44,765 nt of DNA from Clostridiales bacterium (lineage in GTDB: Bacteria; Bacillota; Clostridia; Christensenellales; Borkfalkiaceae). Every line of letters begins with the position of its first letter. The first letter of the stretch is position 1. A model generated the notes under the pieces. The model did no database searches. It was not told the DNA's origin and worked only from the letters and a program-made list of their open reading frames with translations. Positions 8,385 through 20,608 of this stretch are shown here, one piece after another. Made by a program: the position numbers and the translations under genes. Location: contig SVIY01000003.1 of NCBI GenBank assembly GCA_015069265.1, positions 1 to 44,765 of the forward strand, written 5' to 3'.

Positions 8385-9296
8385 ATGAACGACATTATAA
8401 GAATAGAAAATCTTTCAAAGAGTTTTGGAAAAATCAAGGCAGTAGACGACCTTTCTTTTAAGGTAAAGGAAGGGGAATTATTTGCCTTTTTGGGTGTTAA
8501 CGGTGCAGGTAAGTCCACAACTATATCTGCAATGTGTGGGACGCTTAAAAAAGATAGCGGTAAAATTTATATAGACGGAACAGATACGGACAAGTCTGAT
8601 AAAATCATAAAAGATACGTTCGGCGTTGTTTTTCAAACTACTGTTTTAGATAAGGGGCTTACCGTTTATGAAAATCTAAAACACCGCGCTTCGCTTTATG
8701 GAATAACAGACCAAGAGTTTGACAAGAGGGTGAAAGAAATTGATAATCTTTTAGACATTAAAGAACTTCTTCCTCGTACGTTTGGTAAACTCTCTGGCGG
8801 TCAAAAGCGCAAAATAGACGTTGCTAGAGCGCTTATAAACAACCCCAAAATTTTGATTTTAGACGAACCCACCACCGGACTTGACCCACAAACAAGAATT
8901 ACCATGTGGCAAGCGGTAAATAAATTGAGAAAGGAAAAAAATCTTACCGTCTTTTTAACCACGCACTATATGGAAGAAGCGGCAGAGGCAGATTACGTTG
9001 TTATTATTGACGGTGGTAAAATCTCGGCAGAAGGCACACCGCACCAACTTAAAACAACCTATACAGGTGACTTTATAACGCTGTATGGCGTTTTGGAAGA
9101 ACAAGTTAAACAACTTAACAAAGAATATCTTAAGGTGGGCAACACTTTTAGAATCAAGGTCGATAATACTAGGGAAGCATCTAAACTTATTATTGAACAC
9201 CCCGATATTTTTGTTGATTATGAAACAACAAAAGGTAAAATGGACGACGTGTTCTTAGCGGTTACGGGAAAAAGTCTTACGGAGGATAAGCAATGA
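8385..9296 (+). CDS. ABC transporter ATP-binding protein
   Basis: Walker A GVNGAGKST, signature LSGGQKRKIDVARAL, Walker [14 protein letters not shown]. Confidence 0.95.
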   Translation: MNDIIRIENLSKSFGKIKAVDDLSFKVKEGELFAFLGVNGAGKSTTISAMCGTLKKDSGKIYIDGTDTDKSDKIIKDTFGVVFQTTVLDKGLTVYENLKHRASLYGITDQEFDKRVKEIDNLLDIKELLPRTFGKLSGGQKRKIDVARALINNPKILILDEPTTGLDPQTRITMWQAVNKLRKEKNLTVFLTTHYMEEAAEADYVVIIDGGKISAEGTPHQLKTTYTGDFITLYGVLEEQVKQLNKEYLKVGNTFRIKVDNTREASKLIIEHPDIFVDYETTKGKMDDVFLAVTGKSLTEDKQ

Positions 9297-10201
9297 AAGT
9301 TTTTAGCACAATGGTAAGGCGAAACTCTAAACTATTTTTTAAGGATAAGGGCTTGTTTTTTACCGCTCTTATAACTCCGTTGATTTTGCTTGTTCTATAC
9401 GCAACCTTCTTATCTAACGTATATAAAAACAGCTTTCTTCAAATATTTGATGCGATAGGGTATACTGTAGATATTAAGCAACTTAAAGGGCTTGTAAGCG
9501 GTCAATTAATGAGCTCACTTATTGCAGTTTCTTGCGTTACAGTTTCCTTTTGCGCAAATATGCTTATGGTGCAAGATAAGGTTACAGGGGCAAGGAAAGA
9601 TATGTTGTTAACCCCCGTAAAACGCTCTACAATGGCACTAAGCTATTATGTGGCGACAACTTTAAGCACCTTGATTATAGTGCTTATTGCATTTGTTGCG
9701 TGCTTAATTTACGTTGCGTGTATGGGTTGGTTTTTATCCTTTGGCGACGTTATGCTGATACTGCTTGACATATTCTTGTTAACAATGTTTGGCACGGCGC
9801 TTTCATCGGTAATAAACTTCTTCCTTTCTTCGCAAGGTCAAATCTCAGCGGTCGGCTCTATCGTAAGTTCTTGCTATGGGTTTATTTGCGGTGCGTATAT
9901 GCCCATTTCCAATATGGGTAACGGAATTAAAAATTTCGTTGCGTTCTTACCGGGAACGTATGGCACGGCACTTGTTAGAAGCCACTCGCTAAACAGGGTA
10001 ATAGGCAAGATGGTGGAGAGTGGTATGCCCAAAGAAGCGGTGAAAGAAGTTAGTAAACTTGTCGATTGCTCGATAGAATTTTTAGGCACGGAGGTGTCTA
10101 TTGGGGGAATGTATTTAATACTTTGTTTGAGCATAGTTGGACTGATAGGCGTTTACGTTTTAATGAATTATTTGTCTAGCAGAAAGGCAAAGAAAAGTTA
10201 A
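9293..10201 (+). CDS. ABC-2 type transporter permease
   Basis: Multiple TM segments, overlaps the ATPase stop codon; ABC-2 permease-like GARKDMLLTPVKRSTMALSYY. Confidence 0.85.
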   Translation: MKVFSTMVRRNSKLFFKDKGLFFTALITPLILLVLYATFLSNVYKNSFLQIFDAIGYTVDIKQLKGLVSGQLMSSLIAVSCVTVSFCANMLMVQDKVTGARKDMLLTPVKRSTMALSYYVATTLSTLIIVLIAFVACLIYVACMGWFLSFGDVMLILLDIFLLTMFGTALSSVINFFLSSQGQISAVGSIVSSCYGFICGAYMPISNMGNGIKNFVAFLPGTYGTALVRSHSLNRVIGKMVESGMPKEAVKEVSKLVDCSIEFLGTEVSIGGMYLILCLSIVGLIGVYVLMNYLSSRKAKKS

Positions 10202-10222
10202 GATAAAAATATTACAAAAAAG

Positions 10223-10248
10223 CGCGGTTAGAATTAACCGCGTTTTTG
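10223..10248 (+). terminator. Intrinsic terminator
   Basis: CGCGGTTA-gaat-TAACCGCG followed by TTTTT. Confidence 0.88.
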
Positions 10249-10277
10249 TTTACAAGTTATAATTCTTGTGTTAAAAT
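10249..10277 (+). promoter_or_regulatory. Candidate uvrBA promoter with internal dyad
   Basis: TTTACA (10249-10254), 17-bp spacer, TAAAAT (10272-10277); ACAAG-N8-CTTGT dyad at 10252-10269. Confidence 0.5.
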
Positions 10278-10308
10278 TAGTATTAATGAAGATAATATAA
10301 GAGCGCTT

Positions 10309-12270
10309 ATGGAAAAGAGAGAGTTTGAATTAAAATCAGCCTATAAGCCTACGGGGGACCAACCGCAGGCCATTGAAAAGTTGACCGAGGGTCTTAACGA
10401 CGGATTAAGAACGCAGGTCCTTTTAGGCGTTACCGGAAGCGGTAAAACTTTCACCATGGCAAACGTTATCAAAAATGTCAATCGCCCAGCGCTCGTCATA
10501 GCGCATAACAAGACGCTAGCCGCACAACTATGCAACGAGTTTAGAGAATTTTTCCCGAACAATCGAGTAGAGTTTTTCGTGTCCTACTACGATTATTATC
10601 AACCGGAAGCCTACATTCCAAGCACCGATACTTATATCGAAAAAGATTTAGCGATAAACGACGAGATAGATAAACTTCGTCATTCGGCAACCTGTTCGCT
10701 ATCCGAAAGGGAAGATACGATAGTCGTTGCGTCAGTATCGTGTATTTACGGTCTAGGTGCGCCCGAAGAGTATTACCGCCTTGCAATATCACTACGCCCC
10801 GACCAAGAAATGGATAGGGACGCGCTTATGAGAAAGCTTGTATCCGTGCAGTACACGAGACGGGACGTAGATTTTTCCCGTTCGTCTTTTAGAGTGCGTG
10901 GGGATATAGTTGATATTTTTCCATCGTCCAACACGGAAATTATAATTAGAGTTGAATTTTTTGGCGATACCATTGATAAAATTTCCGAAGTGGAATTTGT
11001 GTCCGGCAAGGTTATATCGCACTTAAAGCACGCGGTAATTTTCCCTGCCAGCCACTATGCCGTTGCAGAGGAAAAGTTAAAACTCGCAGTTGCGGCTATT
11101 GAAAGGGATAGGGACGATGAGGTGCGTTTTTTTACCGAAGAGGGCAAACTTATCGAGGCGCAACGCTTAAAACAACGTACCGATTACGATATCGAAATGA
11201 TAAAGGAAATCGGTTTCTGTAAGGGTATAGAGAATTATAGCCGTTACTTTGACGGTAGAGATATCGGCGAACCGCCGTTCACACTTTTAGATTATTTCCC
11301 AAAAGGGTTTGTGACTTTTATCGACGAGTCGCACATGACTATTCCGCAGATTGGCGCTATGTTTAACGGTGACCGCTCTAGAAAGACTAATCTTGTCGGG
11401 TACGGGTTTAGACTTAAATCAGCATTCGACAATAGACCGTTGACGTTTGAAGAGTTCGACCAAAGGGTTGGGCAAATAATTTGCGTTTCTGCGACCCCCG
11501 CCCCCTACGAAATGAAAGAAGCAGGGCAGGTCGTTGAACAACTTATTCGTCCGACAGGACTTATTGACCCAGAGATAGTAGTAAAGCCAACCCAAAACCA
11601 GATAGACGACCTTTTAATCGAGATAAATAAGGTCGTAGACCAAAAGGGCAGAGTGCTTATCACAACGCTCACTAAAAAAATGGCGGAAAGCCTTACCGAG
11701 TACCTAAAAGAGAGCGGTGTTAAAGTCCGCTATATGCACAGTGATATAGACACAATGGAGAGGATAGAAATCGTTTCTGCGCTTCGTAGTGGTGAGTTTG
11801 ACGTGCTTTGCGGTATAAATCTTTTAAGAGAGGGATTAGACCTTCCCGAAGTAAAACTTGTCGCTATTTTAGATGCCGATAAGGAAGGTTTTTTAAGGAG
11901 CGAAACTTCGCTTATTCAAACTATAGGTAGAGCCGCGCGTAACGCCGAGGGTAGAGTTATAATGTACGCGGATACTATGACCGGTAGTATGAAAAGAGCG
12001 ATAGGCGAGACCGAGAGAAGAAGAAAAATTCAGTCGGAGTATAACCGCGAGCACGGTATCACCCCCAAAACAATCGTTAAAGACGTAGTCAATACGTTAG
12101 AGATAACCAAAAAGGCAGACAGAACAAAAGACATCAAAAAGCAAGACATACCCGAAGAAATAGAGAAGCTAAAAGCACTAATGAAAATCGCTTCGGCTAA
12201 TCTTGACTTTGAAAAGTGTATTGAAATCAGAGACACTATTGCAAAACTTAAACTTAAAATGAGAAAATAA
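10309..12270 (+). CDS. uvrB: Excinuclease ABC subunit B
   Basis: [47 protein letters not shown]. Listed TTG start at 10246 is inside the terminator T-run. Confidence 0.97.
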   Translation: MEKREFELKSAYKPTGDQPQAIEKLTEGLNDGLRTQVLLGVTGSGKTFTMANVIKNVNRPALVIAHNKTLAAQLCNEFREFFPNNRVEFFVSYYDYYQPEAYIPSTDTYIEKDLAINDEIDKLRHSATCSLSEREDTIVVASVSCIYGLGAPEEYYRLAISLRPDQEMDRDALMRKLVSVQYTRRDVDFSRSSFRVRGDIVDIFPSSNTEIIIRVEFFGDTIDKISEVEFVSGKVISHLKHAVIFPASHYAVAEEKLKLAVAAIERDRDDEVRFFTEEGKLIEAQRLKQRTDYDIEMIKEIGFCKGIENYSRYFDGRDIGEPPFTLLDYFPKGFVTFIDESHMTIPQIGAMFNGDRSRKTNLVGYGFRLKSAFDNRPLTFEEFDQRVGQIICVSATPAPYEMKEAGQVVEQLIRPTGLIDPEIVVKPTQNQIDDLLIEINKVVDQKGRVLITTLTKKMAESLTEYLKESGVKVRYMHSDIDTMERIEIVSALRSGEFDVLCGINLLREGLDLPEVKLVAILDADKEGFLRSETSLIQTIGRAARNAEGRVIMYADTMTGSMKRAIGETERRRKIQSEYNREHGITPKTIVKDVVNTLEITKKADRTKDIKKQDIPEEIEKLKALMKIASANLDFEKCIEIRDTIAKLKLKMRK

Positions 12271-12272
12271 CT

Positions 12273-15092
12273 ATGGAATATTTGAAAGTTAAAGGCGCAA
12301 AAGAGAATAACCTCAAAAATATAGACGTAACTATTCCCCGAAACAAACTCGTCGTGTTTACGGGTCTTTCGGGAAGCGGAAAGAGTACGCTTGCGTTTGA
12401 AACCATTTACGCAGAGGGGCAGAGAAGATACGTTGAGAGTCTTTCTAGTTACGCGCGTATGTTTTTAGGACAAATGGAAAAACCGGACGTGGAGTCGATA
12501 GAGGGACTGTCTCCCGCAATTTCTATCGACCAAAAAACTACCTCGCATAACCCTCGTTCAACGGTAGGTACGGTTACCGAGATTTACGACTACTTTAGAC
12601 TGCTGTTTGCAAGAGTAGGCGTTCCGCACTGTCCAAATTGTGGAATAGAAATAGCTCGCCAAACGGTAGACCAAATTACCGATAAAGTTTTAAGCCTTCC
12701 CGAAGGTACGAAAATTCTTATCAACGCCCCCGTGGTGCGCGGTAAGAAGGGGGAATACACCAAAGAGTTTGAAAAGTATAAAAAGAGCGGTTACGCGCGC
12801 GTTCAAGTGGACGGAGTAGTTTACGGACTTGACGAGGATATTAAACTTGAAAAGAACAAAAAGCATACCATAAGCGTTGTCGTTGATAGGCTTGTCGTTA
12901 AAGCGGATATTGAAAAGAGACTTTCCGACAGTTTGGAAACAGCATTAAAACTTGCTGACGGACTTGTGTCAGTGCAAATAGTTGATGGGGCGGATACCCT
13001 TTATTCGACAAAATACTCTTGTCCTGAATGCGGAATAAGTATAGAAGAAATAGAGCCAAGACTATTCTCGTTTAATAACCCCTACGGTGCTTGCCCCGAG
13101 TGTGCAGGTATAGGGTTTAGAAACGAGATAGACGAAAAACTCGTAATTAAAGACCCCAATAAAACGTTGAGAGAGGGCGCGATGACGGTTACGGGCTGGA
13201 ATCTTGACACGGGCAAGATGACGCAGATGTATTTTAACGCGCTTTCAAAGCACTACGGGTTTAGTATGGACGTACCTGTAAAAGACTTGCCCGACCATAT
13301 TGTTCAAATGCTCTTATACGGTAACGGTGGTGAAAAGATTAAGGTAAGCTACGATACAAGGACTTTCTCTGGTAGTTACGAATCGTCTTGGGAGGGAATT
13401 ATTCCCAACTTAAAGAGAAGATATAGGGAAACTTCTAGCGACTATACAAAGAGTGAGATAGAACGCTATATGACCGTTCTTCCTTGCGATACTTGTCATG
13501 GAAAAAGACTGAAAAAAGAAGCGCTATCCGTACTAGTCGGAGGAAAGAACATTTCCGAACTTACCGATATGAGCGTTTCCGACTTAAAAGCCTTTATTGA
13601 AAACCTCCAACTAGACAAGACGAAGACGCTTATAGCAGAGCCTATATTAAAGGAGATTAAGGCGCGTTTAGACTTCTTGATAAACGTTGGCTTAAACTAT
13701 TTAACCCTATCTAGAAGCGCTTCTACGCTATCGGGTGGTGAGGCGCAGAGAATTAGACTCGCTACCCAAATAGGTAGTGGGCTCACGGGAGTTTTATACA
13801 TTTTGGACGAACCGAGTATAGGACTACATCAAAGGGATAACGAAAAGCTTATCGGAACGCTCAAAAAACTTCGTGACCTCGGCAATACGCTCATCGTTGT
13901 AGAGCACGATGAAGACACTATGAGAACAGCAGACTTTATCGTCGATATTGGTCCTAAAGCCGGTGTTCACGGCGGAGAAGTCGTTGCGTGCGGAACTGTT
14001 GAGGACATAATGAACGAGCCTCGCTCGATTACGGGCGATTACCTTTCGGGCAGAAGAAAGATTGAGATTCCAAAGACAAGAAAAATTCCCGACGGAAGAT
14101 GTCTTTCAGTAATAGGCGCAAGACAAAACAACCTCAAAAACGTGGACGTGTGTTTCCCTGTTGGACTCATCACCGCAGTGACGGGCGTTTCTGGTAGCGG
14201 AAAGAGTTCGCTAGTCAATGAAATAGTCTATCCTGCGCTTGCATCGAGACTTAACGGTGCAAAAATCAGAGAGGGCGCGTGCGAAAGAATAGAGGGAATA
14301 GAGTATTTTGACAAGGTTATCCAAATCGACCAATCGCCAATAGGCAGAACGCCTAGGAGTAACCCTGCAACATATACGGGAGTGTTCTCAACGATTAGAG
14401 AACTTTTCGCACAATCACCCGATGCAAAAGAGAGGGGGTATAAAGCTGGAAGATTTTCTTTTAACGTTGCAGGCGGTAGGTGTGAACACTGCGAGGGCGA
14501 CGGAATTATTAAGATTGAAATGCACTTCCTTCCAGATATGTACGTTCCTTGCGAAGTATGTAAGGGCAAAAGATATAATCGCGAAACCTTGCAAGTAAAA
14601 TACAAGGGTAAAAATATAAGCGACGTTTTGGAAATGACGGTGGACGAGGCGTGCGAATTCTTTAAGCCAATCGCTTCTATCTATAACAAGATAAAAACCT
14701 TGCAAGACGTGGGGCTGGGCTATATTAAACTCGGTCAAAGCTCAACTACGCTGTCGGGCGGTGAGGCGCAGAGGGTTAAACTTGCAACCGAACTATCAAA
14801 GAGAGCAACGGGAAAGACTTTGTATATTTTAGACGAACCGACAACCGGACTTCATAGCTATGACGTGGATAAGCTTTGCACGGTGCTTCAACGCTTGCAA
14901 GAATCGGGAAATACTATCGTTATTATCGAACATAACTTAGACGTTATTAAGCTTGCCGACCATATCGTAGATTTAGGTCCAGAGGGCGGAAATAACGGCG
15001 GAACGGTGGTTGCAATCGGTTCTCCCGAAGAGGTCGCTAAAAACCCCGATAGCCACACGGGAAGATTCTTAAAGAAAATATTAAACGTTTAG
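12273..15092 (+). CDS. uvrA: Excinuclease ABC subunit A
   Basis: [38 protein letters not shown], two ABC ATPase domains, zinc-finger cysteines. Confidence 0.98.
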   Translation: MEYLKVKGAKENNLKNIDVTIPRNKLVVFTGLSGSGKSTLAFETIYAEGQRRYVESLSSYARMFLGQMEKPDVESIEGLSPAISIDQKTTSHNPRSTVGTVTEIYDYFRLLFARVGVPHCPNCGIEIARQTVDQITDKVLSLPEGTKILINAPVVRGKKGEYTKEFEKYKKSGYARVQVDGVVYGLDEDIKLEKNKKHTISVVVDRLVVKADIEKRLSDSLETALKLADGLVSVQIVDGADTLYSTKYSCPECGISIEEIEPRLFSFNNPYGACPECAGIGFRNEIDEKLVIKDPNKTLREGAMTVTGWNLDTGKMTQMYFNALSKHYGFSMDVPVKDLPDHIVQMLLYGNGGEKIKVSYDTRTFSGSYESSWEGIIPNLKRRYRETSSDYTKSEIERYMTVLPCDTCHGKRLKKEALSVLVGGKNISELTDMSVSDLKAFIENLQLDKTKTLIAEPILKEIKARLDFLINVGLNYLTLSRSASTLSGGEAQRIRLATQIGSGLTGVLYILDEPSIGLHQRDNEKLIGTLKKLRDLGNTLIVVEHDEDTMRTADFIVDIGPKAGVHGGEVVACGTVEDIMNEPRSITGDYLSGRRKIEIPKTRKIPDGRCLSVIGARQNNLKNVDVCFPVGLITAVTGVSGSGKSSLVNEIVYPALASRLNGAKIREGACERIEGIEYFDKVIQIDQSPIGRTPRSNPATYTGVFSTIRELFAQSPDAKERGYKAGRFSFNVAGGRCEHCEGDGIIKIEMHFLPDMYVPCEVCKGKRYNRETLQVKYKGKNISDVLEMTVDEACEFFKPIASIYNKIKTLQDVGLGYIKLGQSSTTLSGGEAQRVKLATELSKRATGKTLYILDEPTTGLHSYDVDKLCTVLQRLQESGNTIVIIEHNLDVIKLADHIVDLGPEGGNNGGTVVAIGSPEEVAKNPDSHTGRFLKKILNV

Positions 15093-15094
15093 TT

Positions 15095-15126
15095 AAAGCG
15101 CTCCGAATGGGGCGCTTTGCTTTTTT
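15095..15126 (+). terminator. Intrinsic terminator after uvrA
   Basis: AAAGCGCTCC-gaat-GGGGCGCTTT stem followed by gcTTTTTT. Confidence 0.85.
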
Positions 15127-15235
15127 AGTTAATTTATATATTATTTAAAAATATTCTAATTATTTTATCCAAAAAAAAGGGTTTTGGGAAATTTTGGTGT
15201 ATTAAATATGTGTAAATAAAGTTGCAGAGGAAAAA

Positions 15236-16231
15236 ATGAAAGAAAAAACTTTACAAATAGAAGAGATGTTTTTATCTCCCTATGCAAAAAAATCTAAAGA
15301 CACGGTAGGTAGATTGAGGGCGGAAGAGCCTTGCATTATGCGTACCGATTTCCAAAGGGATAGGGACAGAATTATTCACTGCAAGGCTTTTAGACGCTTA
15401 AAGAATAAAACTCAAGTTTTCTTTTCGCCAGAGGGTGACCATTACCGCACTCGGTTAACGCACACTCTAGGTGTGTCGCAAGTGGCGAGGGGCATTGCTC
15501 GTGCGTTAAGCTTAAACGAAGACTTAACCGAGGCTATTGCGCTCGGTCACGATTTAGGGCACACTCCGTTCGGGCATTCGGGGGAAAGAATACTAAACAA
15601 GTTAAACCCCAACGGCTTTAGACACAACGAACAGTCGGGACGCGTTGTAGACCTATTAGAAAACGACGGAAGAGGGCTAAACCTTACCCGCGAAGTCGTT
15701 GACGGAATTATAAATCACAAGATGGGAACGTCACCCATGACGTTAGAGGGTAGGGCGGTTAGCCTTGCGGATAGAATAGCGTATATAAACCACGATATTG
15801 ACGACGCAATTGATAGCGGTTTTATAAAGAAAGAAGACCTACCGAAAGATGCGATTTTGCTTTTGGGGGACACTTCAAGTAGACGAATTAACACCATGCT
15901 TTCTTCAATACTTAAAAACTGTGATGGAAAGAACAGAGTGGAAATGGAAAAGGACGTTGCTGAAGCGACGATGACTTTGAGGAAGTTCTTGTTCGACAAC
16001 GTTTATAACGACGATAGGATAATGAGCGAGGAGAGGCGTGCGGACAAAATGCTCACCGCCCTCTACGAATATTACCAAAAGACACCCGAAGCGCTACCAG
16101 AGTTTCACAAGAATAGGTTAGAAGAGGAAGAGGAAGCCACCGTGCTTTGCGATTATATTTCTTCCATGAGCGACGGGTACGTCGTAAGAAAGTTTAAGGA
16201 AATTTTTATACCAAAAAATTGGAAGCTGTAA
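15236..16231 (+). CDS. dGTP triphosphohydrolase-like HD domain protein
   Basis: FRRLKNKTQVFFSPEGDHYRTRLTHTLGVSQVARGIAR...LGHDLGHTPFGHSGE. Confidence 0.92.
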   Translation: MKEKTLQIEEMFLSPYAKKSKDTVGRLRAEEPCIMRTDFQRDRDRIIHCKAFRRLKNKTQVFFSPEGDHYRTRLTHTLGVSQVARGIARALSLNEDLTEAIALGHDLGHTPFGHSGERILNKLNPNGFRHNEQSGRVVDLLENDGRGLNLTREVVDGIINHKMGTSPMTLEGRAVSLADRIAYINHDIDDAIDSGFIKKEDLPKDAILLLGDTSSRRINTMLSSILKNCDGKNRVEMEKDVAEATMTLRKFLFDNVYNDDRIMSEERRADKMLTALYEYYQKTPEALPEFHKNRLEEEEEATVLCDYISSMSDGYVVRKFKEIFIPKNWKL

Positions 16232-18004
16232 ATGAGAGGATTTGACACCAAGTTCATTGACGAACTTAAAACAAAAAACGATATAGTGGACGTTATCGGC
16301 AGATACGTCCGTTTAGAACAGCGCGGTTCTTCGTTCTGGGGAAAGTGCCCTTTTCATCATGAAAAGACGGCGTCTTTTGCCGTGAACTCAACCGACCAGT
16401 TTTTCTATTGTTTTGGGTGTCATAAAAGCGGTGACGTTTTAACTTTCATTATGGAAATCGAATCGCTAGATTTTAACGACGCGGTTAAATTTTTAGCAGA
16501 ACGCGCGCATATTCCCTTGCCAGAGGTTAGATACGACGACGAGAAGATAAAAGAGCAAAAGAGATTCCGCCAAAGGCTTTTAGACCTTTTGCGCGACACC
16601 GCGCTCTTTTACGTTGGCAATTTAAAATCGCCCAAAGCGGACAAACACGTAGAGTATATATTGAGCAGAAAATTTACCTCGGAAACGGTGACAAAGTTCG
16701 GTATGGGCGCGTCGTTAGATTTTGACAGTTTGCCCAAATATTTAGCGCAAAAGGGATATACTAAAGAGGAAATGGTTGCCTCCGGTGCTTGCGGAGAAAA
16801 GGACGGAAGATGTTTCGACTGGCTTGGAAAACGCCTAATAATACCCGTAATCGACCAATTTAATAACGTTGTTGCCTTTGCAGGTAGACGAATTGACGGA
16901 ATAAAGGAGCAAAAGTACGTCAACACAAAAGAAACGGCTGTCTTCATCAAGGGCAAAACGTTTTTTAACTTAAACAACCTTAAAAAGATAAAGAACCAAA
17001 AAGGGATAGACTCGGCAATAGTTGTTGAGGGACACCTAGACGTTATCTCGCTTTTCCAAGCAGGAATAACTAACGTCGTTGCAGGTATGGGCACGGCGCT
17101 TACCAAAGACCAAGCTCGCATAATAAAGCGCTACACCGACAAAGTGTTTATAAGTTACGACGGTGACTTTGCAGGGCAAAAGGCGGCGATTCGCGGACTA
17201 GAAATTCTTACCGAAGAAGGACTAGAAGTAAAGGTTATTGCAATGCCTGACGGTATGGACCCCGACGACGTGGTTAAAACGCGCGGTGCGGACGGGTATA
17301 TGGAACTCGTTAGAGACGCTAAACCGCTCATCGACTTTAAGCTCGACCTAATAAAGCGCACTTACGACGTCAACACTGTGGACGGAAAGAGAAAGTACGT
17401 TCAAAACGCCATCAAGGTTATAAAAGAGAGCAGTTCGCCTGCCGAGCAAGAGGATTTGCTCAAAACGGTTAGGGACGTTTCAAAGATGACCTTTGAGTCC
17501 TTGCAGAGAGAGCTTTATTCGACGGCGGAAAAACCCAAGGAAAAGATAGCGACTGTTACGCAGTTTACCGATAATGCAGGCGATAAGGTTGCAATAGCGT
17601 CAAGGTACGTTTTAGCGTCATATCTTTTTGGAAAACAGTTTGCAAGCGAAACGGATATTAGCAGTTTAGAGTTTACTATTCCCTCGCATATAGCCATAAA
17701 GAAGTATATATCGGACAAGCAACAACAAAAGGAACGCATAAGGTTTAACGACCTTTACGAAGAATTGCCGGACGAGTATGCTGAAGAGATTTCTAGAATC
17801 GCAGGGCTTGAAACGGACGAGAACAAAACTTTTGACCAAGCGACCTACTTTTTCGATTGTGTTAAGACGCTTAAAGTGGACAAGTTAAGCAAAAAGATAG
17901 ATAGGCTTACTACTTTGTTCTCCGCAGAGACGGATAGTGAAAATAGACGTGCGCTCGCAAAAGAAATGGCGGAATTATTAAAAGAAAAAAACAAACTTAT
18001 ATAA
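16232..18004 (+). CDS. dnaG: DNA primase
   Basis: CPFHHEKTASFAVN..FYCFGCHKSGDV zinc finger; TOPRIM EGHLDVISLFQAG..YDGDFAGQKA. Confidence 0.97.
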   Translation: MRGFDTKFIDELKTKNDIVDVIGRYVRLEQRGSSFWGKCPFHHEKTASFAVNSTDQFFYCFGCHKSGDVLTFIMEIESLDFNDAVKFLAERAHIPLPEVRYDDEKIKEQKRFRQRLLDLLRDTALFYVGNLKSPKADKHVEYILSRKFTSETVTKFGMGASLDFDSLPKYLAQKGYTKEEMVASGACGEKDGRCFDWLGKRLIIPVIDQFNNVVAFAGRRIDGIKEQKYVNTKETAVFIKGKTFFNLNNLKKIKNQKGIDSAIVVEGHLDVISLFQAGITNVVAGMGTALTKDQARIIKRYTDKVFISYDGDFAGQKAAIRGLEILTEEGLEVKVIAMPDGMDPDDVVKTRGADGYMELVRDAKPLIDFKLDLIKRTYDVNTVDGKRKYVQNAIKVIKESSSPAEQEDLLKTVRDVSKMTFESLQRELYSTAEKPKEKIATVTQFTDNAGDKVAIASRYVLASYLFGKQFASETDISSLEFTIPSHIAIKKYISDKQQQKERIRFNDLYEELPDEYAEEISRIAGLETDENKTFDQATYFFDCVKTLKVDKLSKKIDRLTTLFSAETDSENRRALAKEMAELLKEKNKLI

Positions 18005-18037
18005 TCGACGGCGGTGTTTACCGCAGGAGGAACTTTT

Positions 18038-19180
18038 ATGGAAGAAAAAATAACAAAGAAAAAATCAAAGGCAGAAGCGGTGGTCCAACCGGTTGAAGAA
18101 ACGCCCGTTGCCATTCAAGACGACGGCGCGCTCTCCGAAGAACTTTTGTCTTTGGTGTACGACATTATTTTGGAGTTTAAAAAGAGCGGTAGCATAACTA
18201 CTCAACAGCTTTTCGACAAGTTGGAAAAAACTCCTACCACCCCTGCACAACTCGAAGAAATCTACAAGATTTTTGGGGATAAAGGCGTACAAATCGTTAA
18301 CGAATACGAGAGAGATAAGGACCTTTACGACGAACTGATTAAAGAAATCAGTATGGACGACCCCGTAAAGATGTACCTTAAAGACATCGGTAAAGTTCCT
18401 CTACTTCAACCCGATGAAGAAACAGAACTTGCAAAGCGCATGATGGAGGGGGATGAAACTGCTAAAAGACTTTTGTCCGAGGCTAACCTTCGTCTAGTGG
18501 TTTCTATCGCTAAAAGGTATATGGGTCGCGGAATGCAGTTTTTGGACCTTATCCAAGAGGGTAATTTAGGTCTTATGAAAGCGGTTGAAAAGTTCGACTA
18601 CCAAAAGGGCTTTAAGTTCTCAACTTATGCAACTTGGTGGATAAGACAAGCAATCACCCGTGCTATCGCAGACCAAGCTAGAACTATTCGTATTCCCGTT
18701 CACATGGTTGAAACGATAAATAAACTCATTAGAGTATCTAGAAGACTATTGCAAGAACTCGGCAGAGAACCTCTTCCCGAAGAAATTGCAAAGGAAATGG
18801 ATATCACTGAAGAAAGGGTTAGAGAAATTCAAAAAATTGCTCAAGACCCCGTATCTTTGGAAACACCTATCGGTGAGGAAGAGGATAGTCACTTATCAGA
18901 CTTTATTGAGGACGAGAGAAGTGCTGCGCCTACCGACGCTGTATCGTACACCATGCTTAAAGAACAACTAATCGGCGTATTAGACACTTTAACGCCCAGA
19001 GAGGAAAAGGTTTTAAGACTTCGTTACGGTCTTGACGACGGTAAGCCTAGAACACTTGAAGAGGTCGGTAAAGAGTTTAACGTTACCAGAGAGCGTATTC
19101 GTCAAATTGAGGCAAAGGCGCTCCGTAAACTCCGTCACCCCAGCCGTAGCAAGCGTTTAAAGGACTATATTGAAAAATAA
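18038..19180 (+). CDS. rpoD: RNA polymerase primary sigma factor
   Basis: [71 protein letters not shown] at 18038 preceded by AGGAGG. Confidence 0.97.
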   Translation: MEEKITKKKSKAEAVVQPVEETPVAIQDDGALSEELLSLVYDIILEFKKSGSITTQQLFDKLEKTPTTPAQLEEIYKIFGDKGVQIVNEYERDKDLYDELIKEISMDDPVKMYLKDIGKVPLLQPDEETELAKRMMEGDETAKRLLSEANLRLVVSIAKRYMGRGMQFLDLIQEGNLGLMKAVEKFDYQKGFKFSTYATWWIRQAITRAIADQARTIRIPVHMVETINKLIRVSRRLLQELGREPLPEEIAKEMDITEERVREIQKIAQDPVSLETPIGEEEDSHLSDFIEDERSAAPTDAVSYTMLKEQLIGVLDTLTPREEKVLRLRYGLDDGKPRTLEEVGKEFNVTRERIRQIEAKALRKLRHPSRSKRLKDYIEK

Positions 19181-19821
19181 TGAATAAGAGATTGACGGAG
19201 ATTTTTTCCGTTCTTCCAGAATGTAATACGTTTGCCGATATCGGCTGTGACCACGGCTATATGGCACAAGCAATGCTTTATAGCGGTAAGTGTAAAAGGG
19301 CGATAATTTCCGACGTTAGTGAGAAATGCTTGCAAAAAGCAAAAGACCTTTTAGAGCGCTTTATTAAAGAGGGAAAGGTCGATAGCGCCGTGTCAGACGG
19401 CTTTGATAAGGTTGGAACGTGTGACCTTGCACTCATTGCAGGCATGGGCGGAGAGGAAATTGTCTCCATTATAGAAAAAGCAAAAGAGCTACCCGAAAAC
19501 CTAGTTTTGCAACCGATGAAAAACGTGGATAAAGTGCGCGTAGCCGTCGTTAAAGCGGGTTATAGGATAGTAAAGGACTACGTTTTCTTCGTTGGTGGAG
19601 TGTTTTACGACTTAATAGTCTTGCAAAAGGGTAAAGACGTTTTAACCCAAGAAGAAATAGAGTTCGGAAGAACAAACCTACAAGAAAAAGGAAAGGCGTT
19701 TAAGGGGATGATTTTAGACCGCCTTAACAAGTATAAGACGTATAGCGAAAATCCAAGCGTCAGCGAAGATGCTAGAGAGGAAATGATTTCGCAGATTAAA
19801 AAATTGGAAAAGTATGTATAG
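19180..19821 (+). CDS. trmK: tRNA (adenine(22)-N(1))-methyltransferase TrmK
   Basis: FADIGCDHGYMAQAML, GMGGEEIVSII, LQPMKNVDKVR; located directly between rpoD and nif3-like gene. Confidence 0.9.
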   Translation: MNKRLTEIFSVLPECNTFADIGCDHGYMAQAMLYSGKCKRAIISDVSEKCLQKAKDLLERFIKEGKVDSAVSDGFDKVGTCDLALIAGMGGEEIVSIIEKAKELPENLVLQPMKNVDKVRVAVVKAGYRIVKDYVFFVGGVFYDLIVLQKGKDVLTQEEIEFGRTNLQEKGKAFKGMILDRLNKYKTYSENPSVSEDAREEMISQIKKLEKYV

Positions 19822-20596
19822 TCTAAAAGAATTTATGCAGATTTTGGAGGGGTACGCCCCTTTAGAAATCAGTTACAAGGCAATAGAGCGTGGCGACTAC
19901 GACAATAGCGGAGTAATCGTCGATACCGGTGTAGAGGTGAAAAAGGTTTTGTTTTCGCTTGACCTTTCTCTAGCGTCTATTCAAAAGGCGGAGGAGATTG
20001 GTGCGGACACCATAGTAACCCACCACCCCGCGATTTACACGCCAATAAAGTCACTTGACTGTAAGGGCGATACCGCACCGCTATTAAGAGCGATAAAGGG
20101 CGGTATGAACGTCGTTTCTATGCACCTTAATCTAGATATGGCGGATAAGGGAATTGATTATTATCTTGCAGAGGCGCTTGGGGGAGAAACTCAAAAGATT
20201 TTAGATTTTGTGTGCGATGATAAAGGTTACGGCAGAGAGTTTACAGTAAATTCCGATGCCGAGGACATTAAAGAAAGGGCAAAGGTTATGCTCGGCACTG
20301 ATAAAGTACTTTTATACGGCACGGGAAAGGTTGAAAAAGTAGCAACTTTTTGTGGGGGCGGTGCGTCCAACGCGCTTGAAATGGTAGAAAAAGGTGTAAC
20401 TGATGCAGACTTAATAGTTTCGTCGGACATGCCTCACCACCTTCTAAAAGGGCTTATAGAGAGCGGTAGGGCGGTTTTAATTATTCCGCATTACGCTTCC
20501 GAACAATACGGATTTAAGAAATTCTACCAAGAAATCATCAGTCAAACAAAAGACGAACTAAAGGTAGAATATTTTGAAGATAAAAGATTTATGTAA
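19814..20596 (+). CDS. Nif3-like dinuclear metal center protein
   Basis: DTIVTHHPAIYTPIKSL, SMHLNLDMADKGIDYYLAE, CGGGASNALE. Confidence 0.9.
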   Translation: MYSLKEFMQILEGYAPLEISYKAIERGDYDNSGVIVDTGVEVKKVLFSLDLSLASIQKAEEIGADTIVTHHPAIYTPIKSLDCKGDTAPLLRAIKGGMNVVSMHLNLDMADKGIDYYLAEALGGETQKILDFVCDDKGYGREFTVNSDAEDIKERAKVMLGTDKVLLYGTGKVEKVATFCGGGASNALEMVEKGVTDADLIVSSDMPHHLLKGLIESGRAVLIIPHYASEQYGFKKFYQEIISQTKDELKVEYFEDKRFM

Positions 20597-20608
20597 AGGA
20601 GATTTGAC

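Noticed and set aside
10246-10308. N-terminal extension of UvrB from TTG at 10246
   Set aside because: Starts in the T-run of a terminator and precedes the predicted promoter; conserved UvrB sequence starts at 10309.
16609-17121. 170-aa minus-strand ORF opposite dnaG
   Set aside because: Antisense to a well-supported DNA primase, no recognisable domain or RBS; likewise other minus-strand ORFs opposite housekeeping genes.
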